Notes under the pieces: generated by a model | Told to the model about the DNA's origin: nothing | Seen by the model: only the letters and a program-made list of their open reading frames with translations | Database searches by the model: none | Made by a program: the position numbers and the translations under genes | Assembly (NCBI RefSeq): GCF_002251855.1 | Contig: NZ_NOXW01000019.1 | Span: 310,001 to 374,000, forward strand | Source: Rhodoferax sp. TH121 | GTDB lineage: Bacteria > Pseudomonadota > Gammaproteobacteria > Burkholderiales > Burkholderiaceae_C | Length of the DNA stretch: 64,000 nucleotides | Direction: 5' to 3' | Shown: positions 36,100 to 45,560 of the stretch, piece after piece | Layout of the letters: each line of letters starts with the position of its first letter | How positions within the stretch are numbered: position 1 is the stretch's first letter

Positions 36100-37401
36100 A
36101 TGGATTTTTTGCTGATCATTGTTCTGACCTTGTTGAACGGCGCTTTCGCCATGTCAGAGCTGGCACTTACCGCAAGCCGCAAAGTGCGGCTGCAAACCAT
36201 GGCCGAAGCTGGCGACAAGGGAGCCAAGGCAGCCCTGGCCCTGATGGACAACCCCACCCAGTTTCTCTCGTCAGTGCAAGTCGGCATTACCTCCATTGGC
36301 ATGCTCAACGGCATCGTCGGCGAGGCTGCTTTCAGTGACGGGCTAGCCGCCTGGCTGCAAACCACCATCACCCTGTCGGACCGGGTTGCCGAAATTTCGG
36401 CGACGGCCATCGTGGTCACTGGCATCACCTTCATCACCATCCTGTTTGGCGAGCTGGTGCCCAAGCGCATTGGTCAGCTTTACCCCGAGACCGTGGCGCG
36501 TGTAGTGGCCCTGCCCATGACCTGGGTGGCGACCGGTGCCAAACCCTTTGTGCGTCTCCTCTCGGTGTGCACCCAGGGCATGCTCAAGCTGCTGCGCATC
36601 GACACCACCGACACCCGTGCGGTTACCGAGGCCGAAATCTCCGCCAGTCTGGAAGAGGGGGTGGACGCCGGCATCATCGAGGAGCATGAGCACCAAATGG
36701 TGCGCAACGTCTTTCATTTGGATGACCGTCACCTCACCTCCATGATGCTGCCGCGTACCGACATTGCCTGGCTGGACGCCGACGCCACGGTCGAGCAAGC
36801 CCTGGCATTGGCCAGCGGCAGCGCGGGCAAAGGTGCGCACTCCTGGTACCCCGTCTGCCGCGGCTCCCTGGACGATGTGGCCGGTGTCATCAGTGTGGCG
36901 CGCTTGCTGGAGCGCGGTGTGCGATACCCCTACACCATCGGCGCCCTGGTGGAACCCGCCGTATTTGTGCCCGAGACACTGAGCGGCATGGAGCTGATCG
37001 AGCAGTTCCGCGTCAAGGCCGCCCGCATGGTGTTCGTGGTGGACGAATACGGCGTGGTGCAGGGCCTCATTACCCCGCACGACCTGCTGGAGGCCATCAC
37101 CGGCGAACTGCAACCTGACGCCCAAACCGACGCCTGGGCCGTTCAACAAGACGATGGCTCCTGGATGCTCGATGGCCTGATGCCCTTGAGCGAACTCAAA
37201 GCACGCCTGGAGATCGAGGAGAGTCTGCCGGATGAAGATCGTGGCCGCTACAACACCTTGGCCGGTTTGCTGATGGCGGTGTCAGGTAATTTGCCCGCAC
37301 AAGGGGCCAACATCGTGTGTGCGCACTGGTTGTTTGAGGTGGTGGCCTTGGAGGGGCGCCGCATCGACAAGGTGCGCGCCCGACGCACCCTCAACGACTA
37401 A
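36100..37401 (+). CDS. CNNM/CBS-domain membrane protein (HlyC/CorC family)
   Basis: 433 residues. The N-terminal CNNM (DUF21) domain has about three membrane segments (MDFLLIIVLTLLNGAFAMSE; TAIVVTGITFITILFGELVPKRIG). Two CBS domains follow, with MLPRTDIAWLDAD and VFVVDEYGVVQGLITPHDLLEAI, then a CorC_HlyC ligand-binding domain at the C-terminus. Probably involved in magnesium/cobalt homeostasis or efflux. ATG 36100 fits the membrane start. Confidence 0.9.
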   Translation: MDFLLIIVLTLLNGAFAMSELALTASRKVRLQTMAEAGDKGAKAALALMDNPTQFLSSVQVGITSIGMLNGIVGEAAFSDGLAAWLQTTITLSDRVAEISATAIVVTGITFITILFGELVPKRIGQLYPETVARVVALPMTWVATGAKPFVRLLSVCTQGMLKLLRIDTTDTRAVTEAEISASLEEGVDAGIIEEHEHQMVRNVFHLDDRHLTSMMLPRTDIAWLDADATVEQALALASGSAGKGAHSWYPVCRGSLDDVAGVISVARLLERGVRYPYTIGALVEPAVFVPETLSGMELIEQFRVKAARMVFVVDEYGVVQGLITPHDLLEAITGELQPDAQTDAWAVQQDDGSWMLDGLMPLSELKARLEIEESLPDEDRGRYNTLAGLLMAVSGNLPAQGANIVCAHWLFEVVALEGRRIDKVRARRTLND

Positions 37402-37410
37402 GCTCGTGCG

Positions 37411-38181
37411 CTACAGGCGGCCGGCCAGCCGGTACGCCAGCAGGCCCACCAGCTCGTGCAGCGCTAGCTGCCACTCAGCCGCACCGCTTGCCATTGAGAA
37501 ATCCAGCCAATGGCTGGTATCTCCGGTACGAAAGTCCACCGGGTAGGCCGTTACATTCCAGCCCGCTTTCTGAAAGGTGGCCATGGAGCGCGGCATGTGC
37601 CAAGCGGAGGTCACCAGCAGCCAGCGCTGGCTCGGGTCTACGCCCGGCATCTTGGCGGTGAGCACGGCGTTTTCGTAGGTGTTGCGCGAGGCGGATTCGT
37701 ACTCCACCTGCTCCGCCGGCACCCCCAGGCTGTCGAAGAATATCTTGGCGCGCTCGGCCTCGGTCTGGCCAACCCCCATGAGGGCACCTTCGCCGCCGGT
37801 AAACAGCACCCGCAAGCCGGGATTGGCGCGCAGCACCGCCACCGTGCCTGTCATGCGCTCGCCTGCATCGTTCAGCATGGGTTGCACATGGGCCATTTGC
37901 GTTCGGCCCGACTCCAGTGCCCCCCCAAGCACCACCATGCCCACATAGCCGTCCAACTTCGCATCCGGTGCCATCTCCGGGTAGTGGCTTTCCAGTTGGC
38001 GCAGCATGGCTTCGGGCAGCGGCTTCCAGGCCATCAGCACCAGCACCGCCAGCGCCACCCCCACCAGCCGCCGGCCCGCGCGCGGCCAGCGCCGCAGTAC
38101 CAGCAGGCTCAACAGCAATATGGCAAACACCCAGAGCAGGGGTTGGGTTATCAAGGCCAAAATTTTGGAAGCAAGGAACAT
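37411..38181 (-). CDS. YdcF/ElyC-like (DUF218) membrane protein
   Basis: 256 residues. Two N-terminal membrane helices (LITQPLLWVFAILLLSLLVL and LVGVALAVLVLMAW) anchor a periplasmic DUF218 domain (VVLGGALES, LFTGGEGALMG, ESASRNTYENA, LLVTSAWHMPRSM). ElyC-like proteins affect envelope and lipid-carrier homeostasis. The small gene at 38194 is transcribed into it after a 12-base gap. Confidence 0.88.
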   Translation of the reverse strand: MFLASKILALITQPLLWVFAILLLSLLVLRRWPRAGRRLVGVALAVLVLMAWKPLPEAMLRQLESHYPEMAPDAKLDGYVGMVVLGGALESGRTQMAHVQPMLNDAGERMTGTVAVLRANPGLRVLFTGGEGALMGVGQTEAERAKIFFDSLGVPAEQVEYESASRNTYENAVLTAKMPGVDPSQRWLLVTSAWHMPRSMATFQKAGWNVTAYPVDFRTGDTSHWLDFSMASGAAEWQLALHELVGLLAYRLAGRL

Positions 38182-38193
38182 GGGGAGTCAGGA

Positions 38194-38412
38194 TTACTTG
38201 GGAGCATCTTCCGGCATGGGGCGCGCCTGCTGCAGCGTGCCCTCTACCGATTGTTTGATCTGTTGCTGCAATTGCTGGCTCTGCTGCTGCGGGCTGGCCT
38301 CGGGCGTCGCCCCGGGGACCACACTGGCCGTACCGCCCAGCTGTTTTTTGGCCAGCACGCCAATAATGGCGAGCACGATGAGCAGACTGGCTATTCCCAA
38401 TAGGGCGCGCAT
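38194..38412 (-). CDS. Small single-pass membrane protein
   Basis: 72 residues. One N-terminal membrane helix (MRALLGIASLLIVLAIIGVLA) and a glutamine-rich hydrophilic tail (SPQQQSQQLQQQIKQ). No family recognised. It is just upstream of the ElyC-like gene and downstream of the tRNA terminator, so these two envelope genes probably share a promoter. Confidence 0.7.
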   Translation of the reverse strand: MRALLGIASLLIVLAIIGVLAKKQLGGTASVVPGATPEASPQQQSQQLQQQIKQSVEGTLQQARPMPEDAPK

Positions 38413-38432
38413 AAGGTCAACCGCCTTCTGTG

Positions 38433-38465
38433 AAAAAACCCGCTGACCTTGCGATCAACGGGTTT
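38433..38465 (-). terminator. Terminator of the tRNA-Thr transcript
   Basis: On the minus strand AAACCCGTTGA (38465-38455), an eight-base loop and TCAGCGGGTTT (38446-38436) form an eleven-pair stem with one wobble, ending in a T-run (to 38433). It is seven bases after the tRNA 3' end. Confidence 0.88.
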
Positions 38466-38471
38466 CAAGAA

Positions 38472-38547
38472 TGGTGCCGGAGAGATGAATCGAACACCCG
38501 ACCTTCTCATTACGAATGAGCTGCTCTACCGACTGAGCTACACCGGC
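38472..38547 (-). tRNA. tRNA-Thr(CGT)
   Basis: 76 bases including an encoded CCA. Minus-strand 5' arm GCCGGTG, D-arm GCTC/GAGC, anticodon loop TTCGTAA (anticodon CGT, reads ACG), T-loop TTCGATT and 3' CTCCGGC-ACCA. The cloverleaf folds with a U-U mismatch at acceptor pair 6-67. The G27-A43 mismatch below the anticodon stem is shared with the E. coli tRNA-Thr(CGT). Confidence 0.96.
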
Positions 38548-38584
38548 AACGAAGCCCACGATTATAGCGAGCTGCCTCTTGCCA

Positions 38585-39616
38585 TCAGGCTGCTTCGGCG
38601 TGGTAGCGGGTCACACGATCCACCTCGTTTTTGCTGCCCAGAATCACGCTGACGCGCTGGTGCAGTTTGGTGGGCTGGATGTCCAGAATGCGCTGTTTGC
38701 CGTCGGTGGCTGCGCCGCCAGCTTGTTCGATCAGCCAGCCCATGGGGTTGGCTTCATACATCAGGCGTAGCTTGCCTGGCTTCTCGGGCTCACGCTTGTC
38801 CCAGGGGTACATGAAAACGCCGCCACGGGTCAGTATGCGGTGCACATCGGCCACCATGCTGGCAATCCAGCGCATGTTGAAGTCCTTGCCGCGCGGGCCT
38901 TCGGTACCCTGCAGGCATTCGTCGATATAGCGTTTCACCGGGGCATCCCAGTGCCGCATATTGCTCATGTTGATGGCGAACTCCTTGGTGTCCTCGGGCA
39001 CGCGCACGTTCTCTTGCGTCAACACAAACGAGCCTTGCTCACGGTCCAGCGTGAACATCGCCACACCGTCGCCCACGGTCAGCACCAGCGTGGTCTGCGG
39101 GCCGTAGATGCAGTAACCCGCGGCCACCTGCTTGTGGCCAGGCTGCAAGAAATCCTGCTCGCTCACGCTGGGGCCTTCTGGGGCCTTGATCAACACGCTG
39201 AAGATGGTGCCGATGCTCACGTTCACGTCGATGTTGCTGGAGCCGTCCAGCGGGTCAAACATCAGCAGGTATTCGCCCTGCGGGTAGCGGTTGGGCACGG
39301 TGTAGATGCCCTCCATTTCCTCGCTGGCCATGGCGGCCAGGTGGCCACCCCATTCATTGGCTTCGATCAGCACTTCGTTGGCGATGATGTCCAATTTTTT
39401 CTGGATTTCGCCCTGCACGTTTTCACTTTCGGCCGCGCCCAGCACGCCACCCAGGGCGCCTTTGGTCACAGCCAGGCTGATGCTCTTGCAGGCGCGTGCC
39501 ACCACTTCCAGCAGCAGGCGCAACTGGGGGGGGATCGCCCCGGGTGCGTCAGCCTTGCCTTCGTGGCCGCGCTGCTTCTCAATGAGGTAGCGCGTGAGCG
39601 AGATGCGTTGTGTCAT
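38585..39616 (-). CDS. fbp: Fructose-1,6-bisphosphatase, class I
   Basis: 343 residues. Removes the 1-phosphate in gluconeogenesis (and the Calvin cycle where present). Diagnostic motifs are [13 protein letters not shown] (metal site), GTIFSVL and [18 protein letters not shown] lies near the C-terminus. It is followed on the same strand by the tRNA-Thr gene and preceded by pepN 22 bases upstream. Confidence 0.95.
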   Translation of the reverse strand: MTQRISLTRYLIEKQRGHEGKADAPGAIPPQLRLLLEVVARACKSISLAVTKGALGGVLGAAESENVQGEIQKKLDIIANEVLIEANEWGGHLAAMASEEMEGIYTVPNRYPQGEYLLMFDPLDGSSNIDVNVSIGTIFSVLIKAPEGPSVSEQDFLQPGHKQVAAGYCIYGPQTTLVLTVGDGVAMFTLDREQGSFVLTQENVRVPEDTKEFAINMSNMRHWDAPVKRYIDECLQGTEGPRGKDFNMRWIASMVADVHRILTRGGVFMYPWDKREPEKPGKLRLMYEANPMGWLIEQAGGAATDGKQRILDIQPTKLHQRVSVILGSKNEVDRVTRYHAEAA

Positions 39617-39638
39617 GGAAAGGTCCTAAGTTGAAAAA

Positions 39639-42347
39639 TCAGTCCGCCAATGCACGGTCCACGACCTCGCGCACATCGTTGCTGAGGTCGGCCTTGGCGG
39701 CCACGCGCACCAGCGCTTCGCGTGCGGCGCTCCGGTAGGGCTCAGCCAGCTTCTTCCAGCGGTCCAGTGCGCGTGCCAGGCGGGCGGCTACCTGGGGGTT
39801 GATGCCATCGAGCTCCATCACGCGGTCCGCCCAGAACACATAACCTGCGGCGTCCGCACGGTGGAAGGCGCCGGGGTTGGCGCTGCAGAAGCTGAAGATG
39901 ACGCTGCGCGCGCGGTTGGGGTTGCGCAAGTTGAAGTCTGGGTGCGCCATCAGCTGGCGCACTGCGGGCAGCACCTGGCCACCGCGGTCGCTCGTTCCTG
40001 CTTGCAGGGCAAACCATTTGTCCAGCACCAGCGCTTCGTCCTTGAACAGCGCGTGGAAGCGGGCCAGGGCTTGCGCTGCCAACGCGTGGCCGCTGCCCAC
40101 CAATGCCGACAGGGCGTTGAAACGGTCGGTCATATTGCTGGCATCTTTGAAGCGCTGCAAGGTCTTGCCGGGCCACACGGCATCGCCGTTTTGCACAGCG
40201 GCCAAGTTCAGGTAAGCCAGCGCCATGCCGGCCAGTGCGCGGCGGCCGCTGGACACGGGGTCGGGGCGGTAGGCACCGTTGTCCTTGTGGACCTCAAAAG
40301 CCCATTCCCAATCGGCCTGCAGTGCGGTGGCCAGTTGCAGGCGCATAGCGTCGCGCACGGCGTGGATGCGTTGGGGGTCAACCACGTCCAGTTGCTCGGC
40401 GATATAGGTCTCCGAGGGCAGGGTCAGCACCAGCTCCTTGAAGGCAGCGTCCAGCGTGGGGTGGCGTAGCACGGCACGCATGGCGGCAATATAGGCGTCA
40501 TTCAGGGGCATAGCGCCCGTGGATTCTGCGCTGGCAGCTATTGAATTGATAGCGCTGCGCAGCGCCAGGCGCTGGCCGGCTTCCCAGCGGTTGAACGGGT
40601 CAGGGTCGTTGGCCAGCAGGGTCAGCAGTTGGGCGTCGCTGTACTCAAAGTCCAGCACCACCGGCGCCGAGAAACCGCGCAGGATGGAAGGCACGGGCTC
40701 TTCTGCCACGCCAGTAAAGGTGAGGCTCTGGCTGGCTTCTGTCAGCACAAACAGGTGGCTGTCGGCACCGGCGACGCTGCTGCCTAGCACCTGCAACGGT
40801 AGAGCCGCACCGCTGGCTGCACCCACCAAGCCCAGGCTCACGGGGATGACAAAAGGCTCCTTGGTGGCCTGGCCCGGCGTGGGCGCACAGCTTTGGCTGA
40901 AGTGCAGGGTGTAGGTCTGTTCGGCGGCGTTGTACTCGCCACGCGCGGCCAGGCGTGGCGTGCCGGCCTGGCTGTACCAGCGCTTGAACTGGGGCAGCAG
41001 GTTGGCCAGGGCCGAGCCGGGGTTGGCGTCGGCAATGCTTTGGGCGAAGTCATCACACGTCACGGCTTGGCCGTCAAAGCGCTCGAAGTACAGCGCCATG
41101 CCCTTGGCAAAGCCGGCGCGGCTGGTCAAGGTCTGCATCATGCGGACCACTTCGGCACCCTTCTCGTAGATGGTGACGGTGTAGAAGTTGTTGATCTCGA
41201 TATAGCTGTCAGGCCGCACCGGGTGGGCCATGGGGCCTGCGTCTTCGGGGAACTGGGCGGTGCGCAGCACGCGCACGTCTTCAATGCGCTTGACGGCGCG
41301 GGCGCTGGGTTCGGCGCACAGGTCCTGGCTGAATTCCTGGTCGCGGAAGACCGTCAGGCCTTCTTTCAGGCTCAGCTGGAACCAGTCGCGGCAGGTGATG
41401 CGGTTGCCGGTCCAGTTGTGGAAGTACTCGTGGCCCACCACGCTTTCGATGTTGCTGTAGTCCACATCGGTGGCAGTGGCCTGGTTCGCCAACACGTATT
41501 TGGTGTTGAAGATATTCAAGCCCTTGTTCTCCATCGCGCCCATGTTGAAGTCGGAAGTCGCGACGATCATGAAGCGCTCCAGGTCCAGCGGCAGGCCGAA
41601 GCGGGCTTCGTCCCAGGCCACGCTGGCCATCAGGCTGTTCATGGCGTGTTCAGTCTTGTCCAGATCGCCCGGGCGCACATACACCTGCAGCAAATGCTCC
41701 TTGCCGGCGCGGCTGGTGATGCGCTGCTCGCGCGCTACCAGTTGGCCCGCCACCAAGGCGAACAAATAAGACGGCTTCTTGTGGGGGTCCACCCACTTGG
41801 CGAAGTGGCGGCCTTCGTCGAGGTCACCACTCTCCACCAGATTGCCGTTGCTGAGCAGCACTGGGTACTTGGCTTTGTCCGCGCGCAGCGTCACCGTGTA
41901 CATGGCCATCACATCGGGACGGTCCAGGAAGTAGGTGATGCGGCGGAAGCCTTCGGCTTCGCACTGGGTGAAGAACGATTCGTTGCTCACGTACAGGCCC
42001 ATGAGCTTGGTGTTCTTTACGGGCGCGCAGGTGGTGAAGATTTCCAGCGCAAAAGGCTCGCTGCCCTCGGGCAGGTTCTCCAGCACCAGCTGGTTGTTCT
42101 CCATCTTGAAGCTGGTGCCCTGGCCGTTCACCAGCACGCGGGCCAGGTTCAGCTCTTCGCCATCCAGGCGCAGGGGCTGGGCCGCCACATCGGGGTTGCG
42201 GCGCAGCGTCATCTTGTTGAGCACGCGGGTCTTGGACGGGTCCAGGTCAAAGCTCAGGTCGACGGTGTCGATCCAGAACGCGGGCGCGGTGTAGTCGGCG
42301 CGTTGGATCACCGTGACAGGGCCCGAGGCCTCACGAAGTTGCAACAT
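39639..42347 (-). CDS. pepN: Aminopeptidase N (M1 family)
   Basis: 902 residues, the usual length for proteobacterial PepN. GAMENKGLNIFN is the exopeptidase motif. VVGHEYFHNWTGNRITCRDWF contains the HExxH zinc site, with the third ligand in LKEGLTVFRDQEFS. It cleaves N-terminal residues from peptides in the cytoplasm. A worn repeat copy (40514-40553) is translated as SAINSIAASAESTGAMPL between the DUF3458 and C-terminal regions. Its start overlaps the end of the HAD gene by 17 bases. Confidence 0.95.
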   Translation of the reverse strand: MLQLREASGPVTVIQRADYTAPAFWIDTVDLSFDLDPSKTRVLNKMTLRRNPDVAAQPLRLDGEELNLARVLVNGQGTSFKMENNQLVLENLPEGSEPFALEIFTTCAPVKNTKLMGLYVSNESFFTQCEAEGFRRITYFLDRPDVMAMYTVTLRADKAKYPVLLSNGNLVESGDLDEGRHFAKWVDPHKKPSYLFALVAGQLVAREQRITSRAGKEHLLQVYVRPGDLDKTEHAMNSLMASVAWDEARFGLPLDLERFMIVATSDFNMGAMENKGLNIFNTKYVLANQATATDVDYSNIESVVGHEYFHNWTGNRITCRDWFQLSLKEGLTVFRDQEFSQDLCAEPSARAVKRIEDVRVLRTAQFPEDAGPMAHPVRPDSYIEINNFYTVTIYEKGAEVVRMMQTLTSRAGFAKGMALYFERFDGQAVTCDDFAQSIADANPGSALANLLPQFKRWYSQAGTPRLAARGEYNAAEQTYTLHFSQSCAPTPGQATKEPFVIPVSLGLVGAASGAALPLQVLGSSVAGADSHLFVLTEASQSLTFTGVAEEPVPSILRGFSAPVVLDFEYSDAQLLTLLANDPDPFNRWEAGQRLALRSAINSIAASAESTGAMPLNDAYIAAMRAVLRHPTLDAAFKELVLTLPSETYIAEQLDVVDPQRIHAVRDAMRLQLATALQADWEWAFEVHKDNGAYRPDPVSSGRRALAGMALAYLNLAAVQNGDAVWPGKTLQRFKDASNMTDRFNALSALVGSGHALAAQALARFHALFKDEALVLDKWFALQAGTSDRGGQVLPAVRQLMAHPDFNLRNPNRARSVIFSFCSANPGAFHRADAAGYVFWADRVMELDGINPQVAARLARALDRWKKLAEPYRSAAREALVRVAAKADLSNDVREVVDRALAD
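40514..40553 (-). repeat. Partial dispersed repeat translated inside pepN
   Basis: Reverse copy retaining GCCCGTGGATTCTGCGC, GGCAGCTATTG and AATTGATAGC; the CCAATTT end is lost. It encodes AINSIAASAESTGA, in the second of the two reading frames used by the family. Confidence 0.6.
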
Positions 42348-43005
42348 GGTGGGTCTCCAGAAATTGGGATGTGATCAGGGCGCGGTAGTTGGGCACGATG
42401 GCCAGCACGTGGGGGCCTTGCAGTTCTTCGGGCGCATGGCTGCTGGCGATGCCCACGGCGCGCATGCCGGCGCGGCGCGCGGCCTCGATGCCCAGCGGCG
42501 CATCTTCAAACACGATGCAGCGCGCGGGCTCCACGCCCATGCGGCGTGCAGCCTCCAGAAAAATGGCCGGCTCGGGCTTGCCGGGAAGGCCTTCGTCGCC
42601 ACCCACGGTGGTCAGTGGGGCGATGGGCATTTGCAGGTGCTGGTAGGCAAAAGCCTGGTTCTGGCGGTCCCCCGCCGTGCCCACACCCAGCTTCAGGCCA
42701 CGTGCATGGGCCAGACCAAAGAAGTCCTTGAAGCCGGCAACCTCCGAGAAGATGGGCGCAAAGATCTCGCGGTACACAGCTTCCTTCTCGTGCACATGCG
42801 CCATGGCCTGTTCCACTGTCATGTCAGGCTGGTCGAACAGGTCGCGCATGCATTCGATACCCGTGCGACCGGTGGTGCGGCGCATCAGGTCGGCGATGTC
42901 CACATTCAGCCCCTGGCGCTGGGCGAACACGGCCCAGCTTTCTTTGTGCGAGGGCATGGAGTCGATCATGGTGCCGTCCATGTCGAAAATCAAAGCGTCC
43001 AACAT
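42331..43005 (-). CDS. HAD-superfamily phosphatase (beta-phosphoglucomutase-like)
   Basis: 224 residues. HAD motif I LIFDMDGTMIDSMPSH, motif II LGVGTAGD, lysine in LPGKPEPAIF and motif IV VFEDAPLGIEAARRAGM. The cap domain is the small helical type of sugar-phosphate phosphatases and phosphoglucomutases. Substrate unknown. It lies between prfB and pepN in one strand-wise run and overlaps pepN by 17 bases. Confidence 0.88.
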   Translation of the reverse strand: MLDALIFDMDGTMIDSMPSHKESWAVFAQRQGLNVDIADLMRRTTGRTGIECMRDLFDQPDMTVEQAMAHVHEKEAVYREIFAPIFSEVAGFKDFFGLAHARGLKLGVGTAGDRQNQAFAYQHLQMPIAPLTTVGGDEGLPGKPEPAIFLEAARRMGVEPARCIVFEDAPLGIEAARRAGMRAVGIASSHAPEELQGPHVLAIVPNYRALITSQFLETHHVATS

Positions 43006-43008
43006 GCT

Positions 43009-44116
43009 TTAAATCCCTTGCTTCAGCGATGCCTGGATGAACACGTCCAGATCCCCGTCCAACACCTTTTGCGTGGCCGAGACTTCGACGTTGGTGCGCA
43101 AATCCTTGATGCGGCTGTTATCCAGCACGTAGCTGCGGATCTGGTGGCCCCAGCCCACATCGGTCTTGCTGTCTTCCAGCTTCTGCTGTTCGGCCTGGCG
43201 CTTGCGCAGCTCATGGTCGTACAGGCGGCTGCGCAGGCGCTTCCAGGCCACGTCACGGTTGCTGTGCTGGCTGCGGCCGTCCTGGCATTGCACCACGATG
43301 CCCGTGGGGATGTGGGTCAGGCGCACGGCCGAGTCGGTCTTGTTGATGTGCTGACCACCGGCGCCGGACGCGCGGAAGGTGTCGGTGCGCACATCGCTGG
43401 GGTTGATGTCGATTTCGATCGAATCATCGATCTCGGGGTAGACAAATACCGATGCGAACGAGGTGTGGCGACCGCCCGAGCTGTCGAACGGGCTCTTGCG
43501 CACCAGGCGGTGCACGCCGGTTTCGGTGCGCAGGTGGCCAAAGGCGTATTCGCCCTCAATCTTGATGGTGGCGCTCTTGATGCCGGCGGTGTCGCCGTCG
43601 GTGATGTCTTCCACGTTGGCGGTGAAGCCCTTGCGTTCCGCGTACTTGAGGTACTGGCGCAGCAGCATGCTGGCCCAGTCGCAGGCCTCGGTACCGCCGG
43701 CGCCAGCCTGGATGTCCAGGAAGCAGGGCAGGGGGTCGGCCGGGTTGTTGAACATGCGGCGGAACTCCAGGCCTTCCACAATCTCGGTGAGCTTGGCGGC
43801 CTCGGCCTCGATGGTGAGCAGACCGGCTTCGTCGCCGTCTTCTTTGCTCATCTCGAACAGTTCGGTGTTGTCGGCCAGGTTGCTGCTCAAGTCATTGAGC
43901 GTAACCACCACGCCGTCGAGCAGCTTCTTCTCTTTACCCAGCTCCTGGGCCTTCTTGGGGTCGTTCCAAACCGCGGGGTCTTCTAGCGATGCATTGACGG
44001 TGCGCAGGCGCTCGGCTTTGGCATCGTAGTCAAAGATACCCCCGAAGTTCCTGGGTCCTGCTCGTCAGGTCCGCCAGGGTGGTGCCAATCAGGTTGACGC
44101 GTTCTGCTTCGATCAT
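43009..44116 (-). CDS. prfB: Peptide chain release factor 2 (programmed +1 frameshift)
   Basis: About 368 residues once the frameshift is included. The first 28 codons run from ATG 44116 ([17 protein letters not shown]) to CTT before the in-frame TGA at 44032-44030. Reading then shifts +1 to GAC TAC GAT. The main frame carries the codon-recognition tripeptide SPF ([12 protein letters not shown]) and the catalytic GGQ (GAGGQHINK). RF2 releases at UGA and UAA. Translating only the downstream frame would wrongly give a truncated protein from 43911. The HAD gene follows after three bases. Confidence 0.96.
44029..44047 (-). other. prfB +1 frameshift site
   Basis: On the minus strand CGGGGGTATCTTTGAC contains an internal Shine-Dalgarno-like GGGGG three bases before the slippery CTT-TGA-C. 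This is the autoregulatory site: low RF2 makes the ribosome pause at UGA and slip forward. Confidence 0.95.
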
Positions 44117-44186
44117 GGTGTTCTCGTTCTTGGAAAGGGAAAACACCGATTTTCTCATGCTTGGGCGCCCCGCCCGGCGCCCGCTC

Positions 44187-45488
44187 TCAGCGGCCGAACA
44201 GGCCCTTGAGTGCCTCTCCCACGCCGGGATGCCCGGGCAGCACTGGCAACAGCGATTTTTGCTCGGGGGCGCCTTCGCCTTTGTCTGGTTTGACTGCAGG
44301 CACTTCTGGGGCCGGGCGCTGGGGCGCGCCGTCGTTCAGTGGCAACATGGCCACGGATTTGACACGCACCCGCGCCGACCATTCCTGTGCCCAGGCCACG
44401 CGGCGGTCTGTGGGGCGGGGCGGGTGGATCAGGTTCAGTTCCTGCCCATACGCGATGCCCCGCACCAGGGCTCCCTGGGCTTTGGCAAAGATGCCGGCCG
44501 GAATGGCGCACTGCGTTTGGCTGGTGGGTAGCAGGGTTTTGTCGGCCAGCCACAGGTCCAGGTTGGGCGTGCTGAGGTAGTCCATCAGGCCCCAACCGGG
44601 TTCGGGCGTTTCGGACGAGCTCCACAGCACCATCTCACCGTCGTTGCCGCCCATGGCGTTCAGAAAGTAGGCGCGTGCCTGGGGCTGGTCGGCCCAGGCG
44701 ATGGTGGTGGCGTTGGCGCCGCCGCCCTGGGCGCGCAGCACCAGGGGTGGCATGAAGTCTTGCACCTGCCCGATGGAGAACTGCAGGTTGGCCGGCAGGC
44801 CGTCACCAGACACCTTGTGCTCACCCTGCAGCGAGGCGCCTTTGGGCACCTGTTGTTGGCTCTGGGCATTTGGCCAGATGGCGTGGCCTGGTGCGGCTGT
44901 GGCACCCCGTTCGCGCGTAGCGCGGCCGCGCATGAATTGGGCGTAGTCCTCGGGCTTGGCGTTGGCCAGGTCCAGCACCTTGGGCTGGCCGGCGCGCACG
45001 GTGTCACCGCAGCCCCAGTAAAGCAGGATGCGGCCTTTGGGTTGCTCGGGCACGCCATCCTCGCTGTCGCGGTCCTGGCTTCGGGGCAGGTTACTTTTGG
45101 CTGCCACTGGCTCCGGCGGCAGCAAAGGCAGGCTGACGCCCAAGCCCAGCCCTGCCGGAATGGTTTGTGTGGCGGTGGTGCCTGCTGGCTTGCGCTGGGT
45201 GGCCACGGCAATGTCCAGCCAGCGTCCGGGCATCATGCCCTTGGTGGCGCCAAAGCTGGCTTCGCCCATGCCCTTCATGCCCGCCATGCCAGCGGCCATG
45301 CCTCCCAGTGCGCCCAGGTTGGGCAGCTCGTCCCTATCGGCCACGCGCACGGTGGCCACGTCCATCCAGTACTGCGCCACGGGTGGCCGCACCGCCTGGG
45401 TTTGTCCAATGGCTGGGCTGCTTCCCAGGGCCAGCAGCATGGCGCTGGCCAGGGTGGTGAGGTGCGCGGGACGGTAGCGGGCTTGCAT
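44187..45488 (-). CDS. Conserved exported protein of unknown function
   Basis: 433 residues from ATG 45488, which has AGGAG upstream. A signal peptide (MQARYRPAHLTTLASAMLLALGSSPAIGQ) is followed by a methionine/glycine-rich patch (LGGMAAGMAGMKGMGEASF) and a region with a conserved-looking ILLYWGCGDTVRAGQPKVLDL and AYFLNAMGGNDGEMVLWSSSE. I do not recognise a characterised domain. Probably periplasmic; function unknown. Confidence 0.8.
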   Translation of the reverse strand: MQARYRPAHLTTLASAMLLALGSSPAIGQTQAVRPPVAQYWMDVATVRVADRDELPNLGALGGMAAGMAGMKGMGEASFGATKGMMPGRWLDIAVATQRKPAGTTATQTIPAGLGLGVSLPLLPPEPVAAKSNLPRSQDRDSEDGVPEQPKGRILLYWGCGDTVRAGQPKVLDLANAKPEDYAQFMRGRATRERGATAAPGHAIWPNAQSQQQVPKGASLQGEHKVSGDGLPANLQFSIGQVQDFMPPLVLRAQGGGANATTIAWADQPQARAYFLNAMGGNDGEMVLWSSSETPEPGWGLMDYLSTPNLDLWLADKTLLPTSQTQCAIPAGIFAKAQGALVRGIAYGQELNLIHPPRPTDRRVAWAQEWSARVRVKSVAMLPLNDGAPQRPAPEVPAVKPDKGEGAPEQKSLLPVLPGHPGVGEALKGLFGR

Positions 45489-45560
45489 GGAGTCTCCTGA
45501 AGCGGTGCGGGCGTTGCGCCGCATTATCAACCGGCCGTGTGTCTGGCTTGCACCTGTGTG

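Noticed and set aside
43009-43911. A 300-residue release factor starting at 43911 as a truncated prfB
   Set aside because: The missing N-terminus is present upstream through the programmed +1 frameshift site, so the gene is intact.
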